64,000 nt of DNA from Methylobacterium sp. J-078 (GCF_022829285.1 NZ_JAKSYI010000110.1:43686-107685), one strand, 5' to 3'; shown: positions 54,540 through 63,860, counted from the stretch's first letter. The notes: generated from the sequence alone by a model not told the origin. Made by a program: numbers and translations.

Positions 54540-55418
54540 ATGCGTCTCGCTCGTGCCCTCGTGGTCCTGTCGGGCCTGATCACCGTGGCGGGCGGGTTCC
54601 CCGCCGCCGCGCAGACCGCGGCCCAGCCCAGGGGCGAGGCGGCCAAGGCGCGCAAGCCGCAGGCCGCGTCGCAGCCGATCCAGGTCTACGACGCCCGCTT
54701 CGAGAGCGGCGACCTGCGCATCTCCGGCAGCGTGCGCAAGCCCGGCACCGTGGTGGTGCTCGACGAGGACATCTCGATCATCGCCGACAGCCGTGGCCGC
54801 TTCGTCTTCCGCCTACCCTACGTGCCCACCAACTGCATCGCCACCCTGAAGGCGGGCGAGGACGAGCGCGAGGCGGTCATCGCCAATTGTGGCCCCGCCG
54901 GCCAGCCCGGCCCGAAGGGCGAGACGGGTCAGAAGGGCGACACCGGCGACAAAGGCGAGACCGGCCCCGCCGGCCCGCAGGGCGTCGCCGGTCTGCCCGG
55001 TCCCCAGGGGCCGAAGGGCGAACCGGGTGCCAAGGGCGAACCGGGTGTGAAGGGCGAGACGGGCGCTCGTGGTGAGGCAGGCCCGAAGGGTGAAGCCGGG
55101 CCGAAAGGCGACACCGGCCCCAAGGGCGAGCTGGGAGCACGGGGACCGGCCGGCGAGCGCGGGCCCGCGGGGGCCAGGGGCGAGGCCGGTCAGGCCGCCC
55201 TCGCGGCCGCCGCACCCGCATCCCCGTTCCGTGTGGTGCGCCAGGACACCTGCCCGGCCTCGGGCTGCGCCATCACCTGCGAGAGCACCGAGATCCTGGC
55301 CTCGGCCCTGTGCCTGAAGGGGGGCAGCGCCATCGTGACGGCGGGGGCCGACGGCACCCTGAGTGCGGCCTGCCCCACCGAGGCCCAAGGCATCGTCGGC
55401 CTCTGCGCCCGGCGCTGA
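54540..55418 (+). CDS. Secreted collagen-like (Gly-X-Y) protein
   Basis: A 292-residue exported protein: signal [20 protein letters not shown] (cleaved near AAAQ-TAA), an N-terminal beta domain about 46-116 ([20 protein letters not shown]; it looks like an immunoglobulin or carboxypeptidase-regulatory fold), then 34 unbroken Gly-X-Y triplets (118-219: [19 protein letters not shown] and so on) rich in Lys-Gly-Glu/Asp pairs that stabilise a triple helix. The C-terminus has C-x4-C-x3-C type cysteines ([14 protein letters not shown]). It probably trimerises at the cell surface and may bind matrix or other cells. Start ATG 54540. Confidence 0.85.
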   Translation: MRLARALVVLSGLITVAGGFPAAAQTAAQPRGEAAKARKPQAASQPIQVYDARFESGDLRISGSVRKPGTVVVLDEDISIIADSRGRFVFRLPYVPTNCIATLKAGEDEREAVIANCGPAGQPGPKGETGQKGDTGDKGETGPAGPQGVAGLPGPQGPKGEPGAKGEPGVKGETGARGEAGPKGEAGPKGDTGPKGELGARGPAGERGPAGARGEAGQAALAAAAPASPFRVVRQDTCPASGCAITCESTEILASALCLKGGSAIVTAGADGTLSAACPTEAQGIVGLCARR

Positions 55419-55561
55419 GGGACGGGACGACCCGAGCGATCGCCTCTCGCCGAAACGGAGCCGTCCGGTGTAAGGACGCGCTTCGTTTCGCGCCGATCAT
55501 CGATACCGCCCATGCCGTTTACCCCTTCCAGCCCCGTTCCCAGCGCCCGCGGGGCCTCCCG

Positions 55562-56287
55562 ATGAGCGTGGGCATCTGGGGCAAGCTCGGGGGCGCCGGC
55601 CTCGGCCTCGCCATCGGCGGACCCCTCGGCGGCCTCGTCGGCGGGGTGGCGGGGCATTTCCTGGTCGACCGCGAGGGCGCCCTGTTCGGCACCACGCCGC
55701 GCGACGTGGTCTTCACCACCGGCCTCGTGGCGCTCGCCGCCAAGATGGCCAAATCCGACGGCGTGGTGACGCCGGCCGAGGTCGAGGCCTTCGCCAAGGT
55801 GGTGCAGGTGGACGAGCGGGCCCGGCCCGGGGTCCAGCGCCTGTTCGATCTCGCCAAGGGCACCGCGAACGGCTTTGAAGCCTACGCACGGCAACTGGCC
55901 AACACCTTCCACGACGAGCCGGCCCTGCTGGAGGACGTTCTCGACGGCCTGTTCCACATCGCCAAGGCGGACGGGGCCATCCACGAGGCGGAGGAGCGCT
56001 ACCTGCGCGCGGTGGCGGAGACTTTCGGCTTCGACGAGGCCGCGTTCCGTCGCATCGCCGCCCGGCATGTCCGCCTCTCCGACGATCCCTATCTCGTTCT
56101 GGGCCTCGAACACGACGTCGACGATGCCGGGCTGAAGGCCGCCCACCGGGCCCTGGTGCGGGAGAACCACCCGGACCGGGCCATCGCCCGCGGCCTGCCG
56201 CCGGAGGCGGTGGCCATCGCCACCCGCCGGCTCGCCGCCATCAACGCCGCCTATGACCGGATCAGCGCCGAGCGGGGCCTCACGTGA
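55562..56287 (+). CDS. djlA: DjlA-like co-chaperone: glycine-rich N-terminus, TerB-like domain and J domain
   Basis: A 241-residue protein. A Gly/Ala-rich hydrophobic N-terminus (GGAGLGLAIGGPLGGLVGGVAGHF) probably anchors it. The middle is a TerB-like helical domain (AAKMAKSDGVVTPAEVEAFAKV and FHIAKADGAIHEAEERYL). The J domain at the end has LKAAHRALVRENHPDRAIARG with the HPD motif that stimulates DnaK. DjlA-type proteins adapt DnaK to envelope stress. It is translationally coupled to the amidase by the overlap at 56284-56287. Confidence 0.9.
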   Translation: MSVGIWGKLGGAGLGLAIGGPLGGLVGGVAGHFLVDREGALFGTTPRDVVFTTGLVALAAKMAKSDGVVTPAEVEAFAKVVQVDERARPGVQRLFDLAKGTANGFEAYARQLANTFHDEPALLEDVLDGLFHIAKADGAIHEAEERYLRAVAETFGFDEAAFRRIAARHVRLSDDPYLVLGLEHDVDDAGLKAAHRALVRENHPDRAIARGLPPEAVAIATRRLAAINAAYDRISAERGLT

Positions 56288-57060
56288 AGCCGACCCCCGA
56301 GAGTCCCGTCGCCACCAGCGCCCACCCGTCGCCCAACCACGGTGAGCGGCGGACGGGTCCGGTCGATCTCCTCATCCTGCATTACACCGGCATGGAGAGC
56401 GCGGCGGCGGCCCTGCAGCGCCTCGCCAATCCCGTGGCGGAGGTCTCGGCCCATTACGTGGTGCTGGAGGATGGCCGCGTGGTGCAGATGGTGCCCGAGG
56501 GGCGCCGCGCCTGGCACGCGGGCCAGGGTTCCTGGGCCGGGATCACCGACGTGAACTCGCGCTCGCTGGGCGTCGAGATCGTCAATGGCGGCCATGCCGG
56601 CGGATTACCGGCCTATCCGCCCGCGCAGATCGAGGCCGTCATCGCCCTGTGCGGCGATCTCGCTAAGCGCTGGAACCTCGCCCCGCACCGGATTCTCGCC
56701 CATTCGGACATCGCGCCCGAGCGCAAGGAGGATCCCGGCGAGCATTTCCCCTGGGCGCACCTGGCATGCGCCGGCATCGGGCACTGGGTCCCGCCGGCCC
56801 CGATCCGCGACGGCCGGTTCTTTGCAGAGGGCGATGCCGGACCGCCGATCGAGGCGCTGCAGGCGATGTTCGCTCTCTACGGATACGACCTGCCGGTGAG
56901 CGCCACCTTCGACGCCCGCATGGGCGCGGTGGTGACGGCGTTCCAGCGCCACTTCCGCCCGGCCCGCGTCGACGGCGTCGCCGACACCTCGACGATCACC
57001 ACGCTGCGGGACCTGATCGCGGCGCTGCCGGGGCGGTTGGGCCGTACGACTTCGGGATAG
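56284..57060 (+). CDS. ampD: N-acetylmuramoyl-L-alanine amidase, AmpD-like
   Basis: A 258-residue amidase-2 protein. Zinc ligands are the His in DLLILHYTGM and in AHYVVLEDGRVVQMVPEGRRAWHAG and the later one in LAHSDIAPERKEDPGEHFPW. A C-terminal peptidoglycan-binding-1-like domain (IEALQAMFALYGYDLPVSATFDARM) follows. Start is GTG 56284, overlapping the djlA stop. In Rhizobiales the djlA-ampD order is common. The protein removes the peptide from anhydro-muropeptides in cell-wall recycling; being without a signal peptide, it acts in the cytoplasm. Confidence 0.92.
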   Translation: MKPTPESPVATSAHPSPNHGERRTGPVDLLILHYTGMESAAAALQRLANPVAEVSAHYVVLEDGRVVQMVPEGRRAWHAGQGSWAGITDVNSRSLGVEIVNGGHAGGLPAYPPAQIEAVIALCGDLAKRWNLAPHRILAHSDIAPERKEDPGEHFPWAHLACAGIGHWVPPAPIRDGRFFAEGDAGPPIEALQAMFALYGYDLPVSATFDARMGAVVTAFQRHFRPARVDGVADTSTITTLRDLIAALPGRLGRTTSG

Positions 57061-57153
57061 GACGCATCTCTCCCTGTGTGGGGAGAGCGCAGGGGTGGCG
57101 CCACTGGCCTCGATCGGCTGAGGGTCACCCCATCAACCCGACCTCCCCACACG

Positions 57154-57189
57154 CCCGGCGGATCTCGAGCTGACCCGAGATCCGCCGGG
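57154..57189. terminator. Strong inverted repeat between convergent ampD and terC
   Basis: CCCGGCGGATCTCG, eight bases, CGAGATCCGCCGGG: a 14-bp perfect stem in a 149-base convergent gap. No T run, so it may act as a bidirectional hairpin barrier. Confidence 0.55.
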
Positions 57190-57209
57190 GTGGAAGGCAG
57201 GCGCGCGCG

Positions 57210-58235
57210 TCAGGCCCGATGCTGGACCGCCTCGCCGGCATGCCCGTGCGCGTCCTCCGTCACTGTCCCCCGGGTGCGCCACAGGCTGTAGGCGATGCCC
57301 GCGATGAGAAAGACGACGGTGACCGCAAGGGAGACCCACGGTGGCACGTGGACGAGATCGAAGGTATCGGCGACCACGATCTTGCCGCCGATGAAGATCA
57401 GGATGAAGGCCAGCGCCGTCTTGAGATAGGCGAAGCGGTCCACCATCGCAGCTAACGCGAAGTAAAGGGCGCGAAGCCCCAGGATCGCGAAGATGTTCGA
57501 GGTGTAGACCACGAAGGTGTCGGTGGTGATGGCGAAGATCGCCGGCACGCTGTCGACGGCGAAGATCACGTCGGCGCCGTTGACCAGGATGAGCGCCAGC
57601 GCCAGGGGCGTCAGCCAGAGGGCGGTCTTGCCCGTCTTCGGGTCGGCTTTTCGCACCATGAAGCGCTGCCCGTGCAGTTCGGGCGTGATGCGCAGCACCC
57701 GCTGCAGCAGGCGTACGGCCCGGTTCTCGCGGATGTCGCCCGGCTCTTCCTCCTTCGAGACCAGCATCTTGACGCCGGCGAAGATCAGGAAGGCGGCGAA
57801 GATCGACAGCACCCAGGCGGCCTGGTGCACGAGAGCCGCGCCGAGGCCGATCATCAGGCCGCGCAGCAGCACGGCGGCGAGGATGCCCCACACCAGGACC
57901 CGGTGCTGGGACGTGCGCGGGATGCCGAGGGAGGTCAGGATGACCGCGATCACGAAGACGTTGTCCATCGACAGCGACTTCTCGACGACGAGGCCGGCCA
58001 CGTATTCCTGGCCTGCCTGCGGTCCGAGATACCACCAGACCCAGCCGCCGAAGATCATGCCGAGGGTGAAGTAGAAGGCCGTGAGGAGCAGACTCTCCTT
58101 CACGCCGATCTCGTGGTTCTTGTCTCGGTGCAGCAGCCCGAGGTCGAAGGCCAGCAACCCGGCGACCAAGGCGTGGAAGCCCAGCCACATCCAGACCGGC
58201 TTGCCGAGCCACTCGTAATACAGAATATCAACCAT
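57210..58235 (-). CDS. TerC/Alx-family integral membrane protein
   Basis: A 341-residue protein with about nine helices. TerC signatures are VVEKSLSMDNVFVIAVIL in the first half and LILVNGADVIFAVDSVPAIFAIT in the second, each with the acidic residues that likely bind a metal. The family is linked to tellurite resistance and to manganese export. A charged loop (VSKEEEPGDIRENRAVR) lies in the middle and the C-terminus is His-rich (HGHAGE). Start is ATG 58235; a longer reading adds unrelated residues. No yybP-ykoY element was seen upstream. Confidence 0.9.
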   Translation of the reverse strand: MVDILYYEWLGKPVWMWLGFHALVAGLLAFDLGLLHRDKNHEIGVKESLLLTAFYFTLGMIFGGWVWWYLGPQAGQEYVAGLVVEKSLSMDNVFVIAVILTSLGIPRTSQHRVLVWGILAAVLLRGLMIGLGAALVHQAAWVLSIFAAFLIFAGVKMLVSKEEEPGDIRENRAVRLLQRVLRITPELHGQRFMVRKADPKTGKTALWLTPLALALILVNGADVIFAVDSVPAIFAITTDTFVVYTSNIFAILGLRALYFALAAMVDRFAYLKTALAFILIFIGGKIVVADTFDLVHVPPWVSLAVTVVFLIAGIAYSLWRTRGTVTEDAHGHAGEAVQHRA

Positions 58236-58422
58236 GACGCGGACCGTCGATGCTTCTTGAGGAGAGAAAGCACCGGCTCCGACATCACGGAACGCAACAC
58301 GAAGCATCCCGCCAGAGGGGCCCGCAGCCGATGAGGCGCAGTTGGGACTCGGAACGGGGCGAATCAAGGGCATCGACCCGTCCCGCTTGACAGGGCCTGT
58401 CCCCGCCGGCTTCCCAGGACGC

Positions 58423-59685
58423 ATGACAGACACCGAGCGCAAAGGCCGGGACGCGGACGGCCCCGCCATGGTTGGCGGCCCCGCCGTGATCGGCGGCGGC
58501 CCCGCCGGCCTCGCGGCCGCGGAGGTGCTGGCGCGGGCCGGCCACGCCGTGACCGTCTACGACCGGATGCCGAGCGTGGGGCGCAAGTTCCTCATCGCTG
58601 GGCGCGGCGGCCTCAACCTCACCCATTCCGAGCCCTTGCCGGCGTTCCTGGCGCGCTACCAAGCCGAGAGCGGCATGCTCGCCGAGGCCATCGCGGCGTT
58701 TGCGCCGACCGACCTGCGGACTTGGTGCCACGATCTCGGCCAGCCGACCTTCGTGGGGTCGAGCGGCCGCGTCTTCCCCGCGAGCTTCAAGGCCTCGCCG
58801 CTCCTGCGGGCCTGGCTCCAGCGCCTCGACGGGTTGGGCGTTCGCATCCGCACCCGCCACCGCTTCACAGGGTGGTCGGCCTCCGGCGGCCCGGTCTTCG
58901 AGGCCCCGGAGGGGCGGGTCGAGACCGCTCACCGCCCGGTGCTCCTGGCCCTCGGCGGCGCGAGCTGGCCGCGCCTCGGCTCCGACGGGGCCTGGGTGTC
59001 CCTGTTCGAACGCGATGGCATCGCGGTGGCGCCGCTCAAGCCCGCCAACGTGGGGTTCACCGTGGCGTGGTCGCCGGTCTTCGCCGAGCGCTTCGCCGGT
59101 ACGCCCCTGAAGCGCATCGCCCTCAGCCTCGAGGGGACCCGCGTGCGCGGGGAGGCGGTGATCAGCGTGGACGGGATCGAGGGCGGAGCGATCTACGCTC
59201 TCGCCCATCGGATCCGGGCCGCCACCGAGCGTGGCGCTGCCCGGCTGCACCTCGACCTGCGGCCGGATCTCGACGAGGCCGCCCTGACGCGGGCACTCAG
59301 CGATCCGAAGCCCGGCCTGTCGCTCGCCAACCGCCTGCGCAAGGGCGCGGGGCTGACCCCCGTGGGCATCGGCCTCCTGCGCGAGGCGGCTCACCCGCTG
59401 CCCGTGGCCGCCGAGGCCCTGGCGGCCCTGATCAAGGCGGTGCCGCTCCGCCTTCTGGCACCGCGCGGCCTCGACCGGGCGATCTCGACGGCGGGCGGGG
59501 TCCGCTTTCGCGAACTCGATGCCGGCTACATGCTGGCGCGGCGCCCCGGCACCTTCGTGGCCGGCGAGATGCTGGACTGGGAGGCCCCGACGGGGGGGTA
59601 TCTCCTCCAAGGCGCCTTCGCCTCGGGCCGCGCGGCGGCGGTGGGCATGCTGGGCTGGATGGAGCGGGCCGCGGCGGGTCCATGA
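58423..59685 (+). CDS. NAD(P)/FAD-dependent oxidoreductase (HI0933/TIGR03862-like)
   Basis: A 420-residue flavoprotein. FAD motif GPAVIGGGPAGLAAAEVLARAGHAVTVYDR (about 20-48), then VGRKFLIAGRGGLNLTHSEP, the HI0933/YhiN signature, and a C-terminal block RAISTAGGVRFRELDAGYMLARRPGTFVAGEMLDWEAPTGGYLLQGAF. Family function is unknown; some are linked to tRNA or thiol metabolism. It is divergent from terC. Start ATG 58423. Confidence 0.87.
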   Translation: MTDTERKGRDADGPAMVGGPAVIGGGPAGLAAAEVLARAGHAVTVYDRMPSVGRKFLIAGRGGLNLTHSEPLPAFLARYQAESGMLAEAIAAFAPTDLRTWCHDLGQPTFVGSSGRVFPASFKASPLLRAWLQRLDGLGVRIRTRHRFTGWSASGGPVFEAPEGRVETAHRPVLLALGGASWPRLGSDGAWVSLFERDGIAVAPLKPANVGFTVAWSPVFAERFAGTPLKRIALSLEGTRVRGEAVISVDGIEGGAIYALAHRIRAATERGAARLHLDLRPDLDEAALTRALSDPKPGLSLANRLRKGAGLTPVGIGLLREAAHPLPVAAEALAALIKAVPLRLLAPRGLDRAISTAGGVRFRELDAGYMLARRPGTFVAGEMLDWEAPTGGYLLQGAFASGRAAAVGMLGWMERAAAGP

Positions 59686-59703
59686 CCCGAGGGCCCACGA
59701 AAA

Positions 59704-59731
59704 AGGCTCCCTCCCGGGGGAGAGGGAGCCT
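59704..59731 (-). terminator. Terminator of the glycine-zipper lipoprotein gene
   Basis: AGGCTCCCTC, eight bases, GAGGGAGCCT: 10-bp perfect stem, which on the minus strand is followed by TTTTT. It ends the gene at 59774. Confidence 0.85.
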
Positions 59732-59773
59732 GATGGTCCGGCGCGGCCGTTCCGGGCCGCGCGGCGTCGGGTC

Positions 59774-60043
59774 TCAGCGGCAGTACACGTCGCCGTAGGC
59801 GTCGCGGTAGGTGCCGTAGGGGCAGCGCGGGGCGGTGGAAGCGCCCACGATGGCGCCGCCGGCGCCGCCGATGGCCGCACCCGCGAGCGCGCCGCCGGCG
59901 CGGCCGGTGGCGGCTCCGCCGATGGCCGCACCCGCGAGGGCGCCGAGGCCGGCGCCGCCGAGGGCGCGGTCCTGCGGCGTGTTGCAGGCGCCGAGCGAGA
60001 GGGCGAGGGCGCCCGCGAGGGTGGCGGCGATGAGCTTCTTCAT
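59774..60043 (-). CDS. Glycine-zipper lipoprotein (YMGG/OsmB-like)
   Basis: An 89-residue lipoprotein. The signal LIAATLAGALALSLGAC has a lipobox LGAC with cysteine 20. Then a glycine zipper alternates G/A (GGAGLGALAGAAIGGAATGRAGGALAGAAIGG) and the C-terminus is RCPYGTYRDAYGDVYCR with two cysteines. OsmB/YMGG-type proteins stabilise the outer membrane under stress. Start is ATG 60043; a 24-residue longer reading would precede the signal and is rejected. A terminator follows. Confidence 0.82.
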   Translation of the reverse strand: MKKLIAATLAGALALSLGACNTPQDRALGGAGLGALAGAAIGGAATGRAGGALAGAAIGGAGGAIVGASTAPRCPYGTYRDAYGDVYCR

Positions 60044-60248
60044 GGTTCCGAGACTCCCTTGTGCGATGTGACGCGGCCTTGGGCCGTTCGTTCGGTAGCG
60101 CCCGAGCTTAAGCATTCCGCGTCACAAATGCACGCCGTATGGTCAAGGTTCCGCCATACCTTTCCGTTTGCCGGAAAAACCCTCTAGTGATGCGCTCATC
60201 GGAGCCCATCGGGGCGGCGTTGCCCGCCCATCCCGACACGAGGATCTC

Positions 60249-60887
60249 ATGCAGCGCGCCACCGCCATCGTCCGCAAGGTCGCCGTCCGCAGCGACGCCG
60301 TCGTCGACACGATCGTCCTCGACCACGCCGCGCGGCAGGCGCCGCCGGACAGCCTGACGGGGGAGGGCGGCCTCAGCCTCACCCTCGCGCTGGCCAAGGC
60401 CGCGACCCTGGAGGATGGTGACGCCCTGCGCCTGGAGGACGGCCGCCTCGTGGCGATCCGCGCCGCCGGGGAGCCGCTCCTCGAAGTCCGGGCCGAGAAC
60501 CCGGTCCGGCTGCTGCGCCTCGCCTGGCAACTCGGCGGCAGCCACGTGCCGGCCGAGATCGCCGCCGACGCCCTCTACGTGCCTCGCAGCGCCGCCGAGC
60601 TCGTTCGCGGCCAGGGCTGCGCCGCCATCCCGGTGACCCGCGCCTTCAAACCCGAGCGGGCGGCCCACGACCACAGCCAGTGCGGCCACGATCACCACGA
60701 TCACCACGATCACCATGCGCACGACGTGCACACACATGACGCGCATACCCACGATTCCCATGCGCACGATCACGGGCACGACCACCATCATGCCCCCGCG
60801 GCGCACGACCACGGCCCAGCCCATGGTCATTCCCACGCGCATGATCACGGCCACGTCCATGGCCCGGACTGCAAGCACGATCATTGA
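60249..60887 (+). CDS. ureE: UreE-type urease accessory protein with very His-rich tail
   Basis: A 212-residue nickel chaperone. The N-terminal UreE domain (about 1-80: AIVRKVAVRSDAVVDTIVLDHAARQ, then LTLALAKAATLEDGDALRLEDGRLVAIRAAGEPLLEVRAENPVRLLRLAWQLG) is followed by the C-terminal domain with SHVPAEIAADALYVPRSAAEL. The tail (from about residue 140) carries 32 histidines in about 73 residues, with repeated HDH, HTHDAH and HGH units, far more than the usual UreE end, and could bind many Ni2+. No ureABC, D, F or G adjoins it. Start ATG 60249. Confidence 0.88.
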   Translation: MQRATAIVRKVAVRSDAVVDTIVLDHAARQAPPDSLTGEGGLSLTLALAKAATLEDGDALRLEDGRLVAIRAAGEPLLEVRAENPVRLLRLAWQLGGSHVPAEIAADALYVPRSAAELVRGQGCAAIPVTRAFKPERAAHDHSQCGHDHHDHHDHHAHDVHTHDAHTHDSHAHDHGHDHHHAPAAHDHGPAHGHSHAHDHGHVHGPDCKHDH

Positions 60888-60953
60888 GCTGATCGGCTTT
60901 TGCGACGTACGACTGTGCCGAACCGAAATGTCCGCGGCTCGATCGTTCCTGGC

Positions 60954-61247
60954 TCAATCTTTCTTGGGCCGGAAACGACGATCGGGCTGCGGCGGCGATT
61001 GACCGGGCGTCTTCTTCCAGCCTGAACGACCCTCGGCCAATCCGTATTCCAGGAAGTGAAGCAGAGGGTTGACGGCGACCTGGGAGACATCGGGGTTGCC
61101 TTCCAGATAGCCCCTCGTACTGAACTCGTCACTCGGATCTCTGCCTTCCCGCCATCCCACGAAGAGATAGTGCCCCAAGGCTCCATCGACGTGCGACTTC
61201 GCATCGGGATACGCGGCGAGATAATACTCTTCGTCGAAGTATCGCAT
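60954..61247 (-). CDS. Two-repeat FDEEYYLAAYPD-type protein
   Basis: A 97-residue protein with two copies of a repeat: RYFDEEYYLAAYPDAKSHV...GHYLFVGWREGRDPSD and FSTRGYLEGNPDVSQVAVNPLLHFLEYGLAEGR. Such repeats are usually fused to glycosyltransferases or methyltransferases that make surface polysaccharides in Methylobacterium. Here they stand alone, which may mean a broken gene or a separate scaffold. GAGGTGAG precedes ATG 61247. Convergent with ureE. Confidence 0.68.
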   Translation of the reverse strand: MRYFDEEYYLAAYPDAKSHVDGALGHYLFVGWREGRDPSDEFSTRGYLEGNPDVSQVAVNPLLHFLEYGLAEGRSGWKKTPGQSPPQPDRRFRPKKD

Positions 61248-61693
61248 GGGTCTCACCTCGGCCAATCCATCTGCGATGCGACCCCCGTGCGGCAGGTCTC
61301 GTGATCCGATAGATAGGCGATGACGGTCGGTATAAACAAACTGTCATGCGTCGCCTCGGCAGTGCCGTCTGGCTGTCGGGACACGGCCCGGAAGCTGCGC
61401 AGCCTGGAATCCGGGCGTTCCTCAGAGGCCAAAGTTTGCTGCTGTTCGATGCGGGTGCGGAGTCGGTCGCCATCCTTCCCGGAAAGGTGACATCGGTCGA
61501 ACGTCACGTCCCTCCCAGGTCGACGAGGCGCGGTATGCGTCGGCTGTAATAAAAATCCCACTCCTCTGAGATCTTGATCATACCTATCCAATCAGCGAGG
61601 CGCCAGACTGAGCGCAGCGATCTACTAAATATTGATCGTCCTGATCGCTGATTCGCCATCTTCAACAAAAAGATCAGGCTGGGGTATGAAATC
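61248..61693. other. 446-bp lower-GC gap, no gene supported
   Basis: No reading has a good start; a minus-strand reading (61253-61591) with DVTFDRCHLSGKDGDRLRTRIE cannot be assigned. The last 150 bases are AT-rich and probably hold the promoter of the outer-membrane protein. Confidence 0.35.
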
Positions 61694-62515
61694 ATGATCA
61701 ATCGATCGATTGCCGCAGCTGCGGCTATGCTGACACTATTTGATTTGGCCGCGGCGTCCGCTGCAGATTTGCCTGTACGTTCCGCGCCGCCGGTCTTTAC
61801 GGCACCGGTGCCCGAGTGGACTGGATTCTATATCGGCGCCCAGGGCGGCTACCGTTTTGATGAAGTCCGTGGCACAGGCTTCTTGGCTGATCCGACCGCG
61901 AGCGGCATCGACACGCGGTCCGCTCGTCTAAACCTCGATAGCGTTGTTGGTGGCCCGCGCATCGGCTACGATCTCCAGGTTGGCCAGTCCTTCGTGGTCG
62001 GCGTTGTCGGCGATTTCTCCTTCGGCGGAGGCCGCGGTTTAGCATCGGGAACCGGCATTGCGGGCGGAGTCATCCCACCCGGCCAGAACCAAGCGTTTGG
62101 GCTGGCGGCGCAAGGTTTTGACGGTGTCATCATCGCGCCGGGCCGCACCGTCGCTGGCTCCGTATCCGTACATCACGCATGGGACGCAACGGTTCGCGCA
62201 CGAGTCGGCTACCTGTACGCAAACAACGTGTTGCTCTACGCCACCGGTGGTCTCGCACTGGCAAACGAGCGGCTGTCGGCAGCCTTCACTGTAAACGGCG
62301 TACCCGGCGGCGCGTTCAGCAAGTCACAGACGCGAACCGGCTGGACGGCCGGAGCCGGTATCGAGTACGCCATCACCGAGCATTGGCGGACGCATGTCGA
62401 ATACCGCTACGCCGATTACGGCTCAAGCAACTACAACTGGGCCAGTATCGGAGCCACGGCGAAGGCCAAGTTTTCGACCAACACGGTTCTTGCGGGCGTC
62501 AGCTACAAGTTCTGA
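61694..62515 (+). CDS. Outer-membrane beta-barrel protein (Omp25/RopB-like)
   Basis: A 273-residue porin-like protein. Signal MINRSIAAAAAMLTLFDLAAASA-AD, then VPEWTGFYIGAQGGYRFD, several amphipathic strands, and the closing FSTNTVLAGVSYKF with a C-terminal Phe. The YKF end and WTGFYIGAQGG block match Omp25/RopB of Rhizobiales. GC is lower than in neighbouring genes, so it may be more recently acquired. Start ATG 61694. Confidence 0.86.
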   Translation: MINRSIAAAAAMLTLFDLAAASAADLPVRSAPPVFTAPVPEWTGFYIGAQGGYRFDEVRGTGFLADPTASGIDTRSARLNLDSVVGGPRIGYDLQVGQSFVVGVVGDFSFGGGRGLASGTGIAGGVIPPGQNQAFGLAAQGFDGVIIAPGRTVAGSVSVHHAWDATVRARVGYLYANNVLLYATGGLALANERLSAAFTVNGVPGGAFSKSQTRTGWTAGAGIEYAITEHWRTHVEYRYADYGSSNYNWASIGATAKAKFSTNTVLAGVSYKF

Positions 62516-62659
62516 CCCGATCCCCATCCGCTGGATCGACGTGCCGCCGAGGATTCAAGCCCTCGGCGGGATTATCATTTCATCTCAATCTCACATCGTG
62601 ATGGGCCTGACTCATCACGATGCGGTCGCGCGACGGCGCGGCGGCAATCGTCCGCCGGA

Positions 62660-62697
62660 CCTCAGGGAGCCTGACCGATGGGTCAGGCTCCCTGAGG
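62660..62697. terminator. Perfect 17-bp inverted repeat over the ligase stop codon
   Basis: CCTCAGGGAGCCTGACC, GATG, GGTCAGGCTCCCTGAGG. It lies between the convergent outer-membrane and ligase genes and covers the ligase stop at 62683-62685. No T run on either strand, so it may act as a bidirectional hairpin, an mRNA 3' stabiliser or a mobile-element end. Confidence 0.65.
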
Positions 62698-63860
62698 CCG
62701 GGTATCGGGATGTCCAGGTTCTACCGGGCCAACGAAAGACAACGTCTCTTCGAACTTGCCGCTGGGCGAAGCAGGCAAGTGATCGACGGGCACCAGCACG
62801 GTGTTCAGACTGGGATCGAACGCTGTGCGAACGAAGTTCTGGATGGCCGCCTCGTCAGGAGGCTGTTCTGATGCAGGCACATATCGGATCTCTATCTGGT
62901 CGTAGGCAACCTGAACAATCTGCACTTGGCTGAATGACAAGACCGCCGAAAGGCCATTTGCGTTGGCGTAGGGTGTGAGCACGCGGCCGTCTCCGAGGTG
63001 GAAGACATTGCGGTAGCGTCCGACGATGGCGCGCAGCGACCCCAAGGGTCGGCCGCAAGCGGCATGTTCCGGTCCCCGGATGGCGTAGTCGCCAATCTCG
63101 TATCGGATCAGCGGCATGGCGTAGCCGTAGAGGGGCGTCACGACGGTGCGACCGAGTTCGCCGTCACTGCAGGGATTGCCGTCCGGACGTAGGACTTCGA
63201 CTCGCATGGTCTCGTCGCAGGTATGATAGAAGCCGCAATCGGGGAATTGATGGGCGATCAGCCCCGTCTCCGACGCGCCGTAGAAGTCGGCGATTTCGGC
63301 CTTGAAGACGCGCCTCGCTGCACCTCTGGTACTCTTATCGATCGCCGTTCCGGTTGACAGAATGCGGTCGAACCGCAGCCGCGTGCCGCGGCGTTCCGCC
63401 CGCTCGGCAAGTGCCGTGATGTGAACCCCACCCCTCGCAAACAGGTAATCGGGCCGGATTTTGGCCAACCAGTCGAGCTGGGCGTCAACGTCGATCATCA
63501 GCTCGAGGATGTGCCGGGTACCCTCGGGGACGCCGTAGCGCCAGCCTCCGCGTTGCTTGCCCTCACGGCCGGCGAGGTCGTCGTAGCTCGACATGAACGT
63601 TGCAAGCGCCTTCCGGCCATCGAGTCCCCACCGTGTGAAGGCCCGGTCAGTCTGTGCACCGGAGGCGATATCGAGCAGATCCTCATGCCGGTAGCGCAGC
63701 GGGCGCCCGGTCGATCCAGATGTCGCACCGTCACGAACCCGTCCGGCGAACGGTGGGATCTGCGAAGCGTGGAGCGCAGGGCCCTGCTGCTGAACCTTGG
63801 AGCGGGTGATCACAGGCAGCCGCATCCAAGCTGCTTCGTCGAGACCTTGAAGATCTATGC
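62683..63860 (-). pseudogene. Phenylacetate-CoA ligase-like (CapK/PaaK) adenylating enzyme, 5'-truncated by IS630
   Basis: About 393 codons remain. The adenylation motifs are present: GATSGSTGRPL, FYGASETGLIAHQ, GELGRTVVTPLYGYAMPLIRYEIGDYAI. CapK/PaaK enzymes of normal length have 430-450 residues, so some 50-80 N-terminal residues are missing. Reading through 63861 enters the IS630-type DNA in the wrong sense: the upstream residues MRKLLRCRRLRSGVSGKRSS are not ligase-like, and the first family-like stretch is LDEAAWMRLPVITRSKV. The gene probably made a polysaccharide-linked acyl-CoA and is now inactive unless an internal start is used. Confidence 0.72.

Noticed and set aside
58236..58422. 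Possible yybP-ykoY manganese riboswitch before terC
   Set aside because: I searched the divergent gap for the conserved core and saw none.
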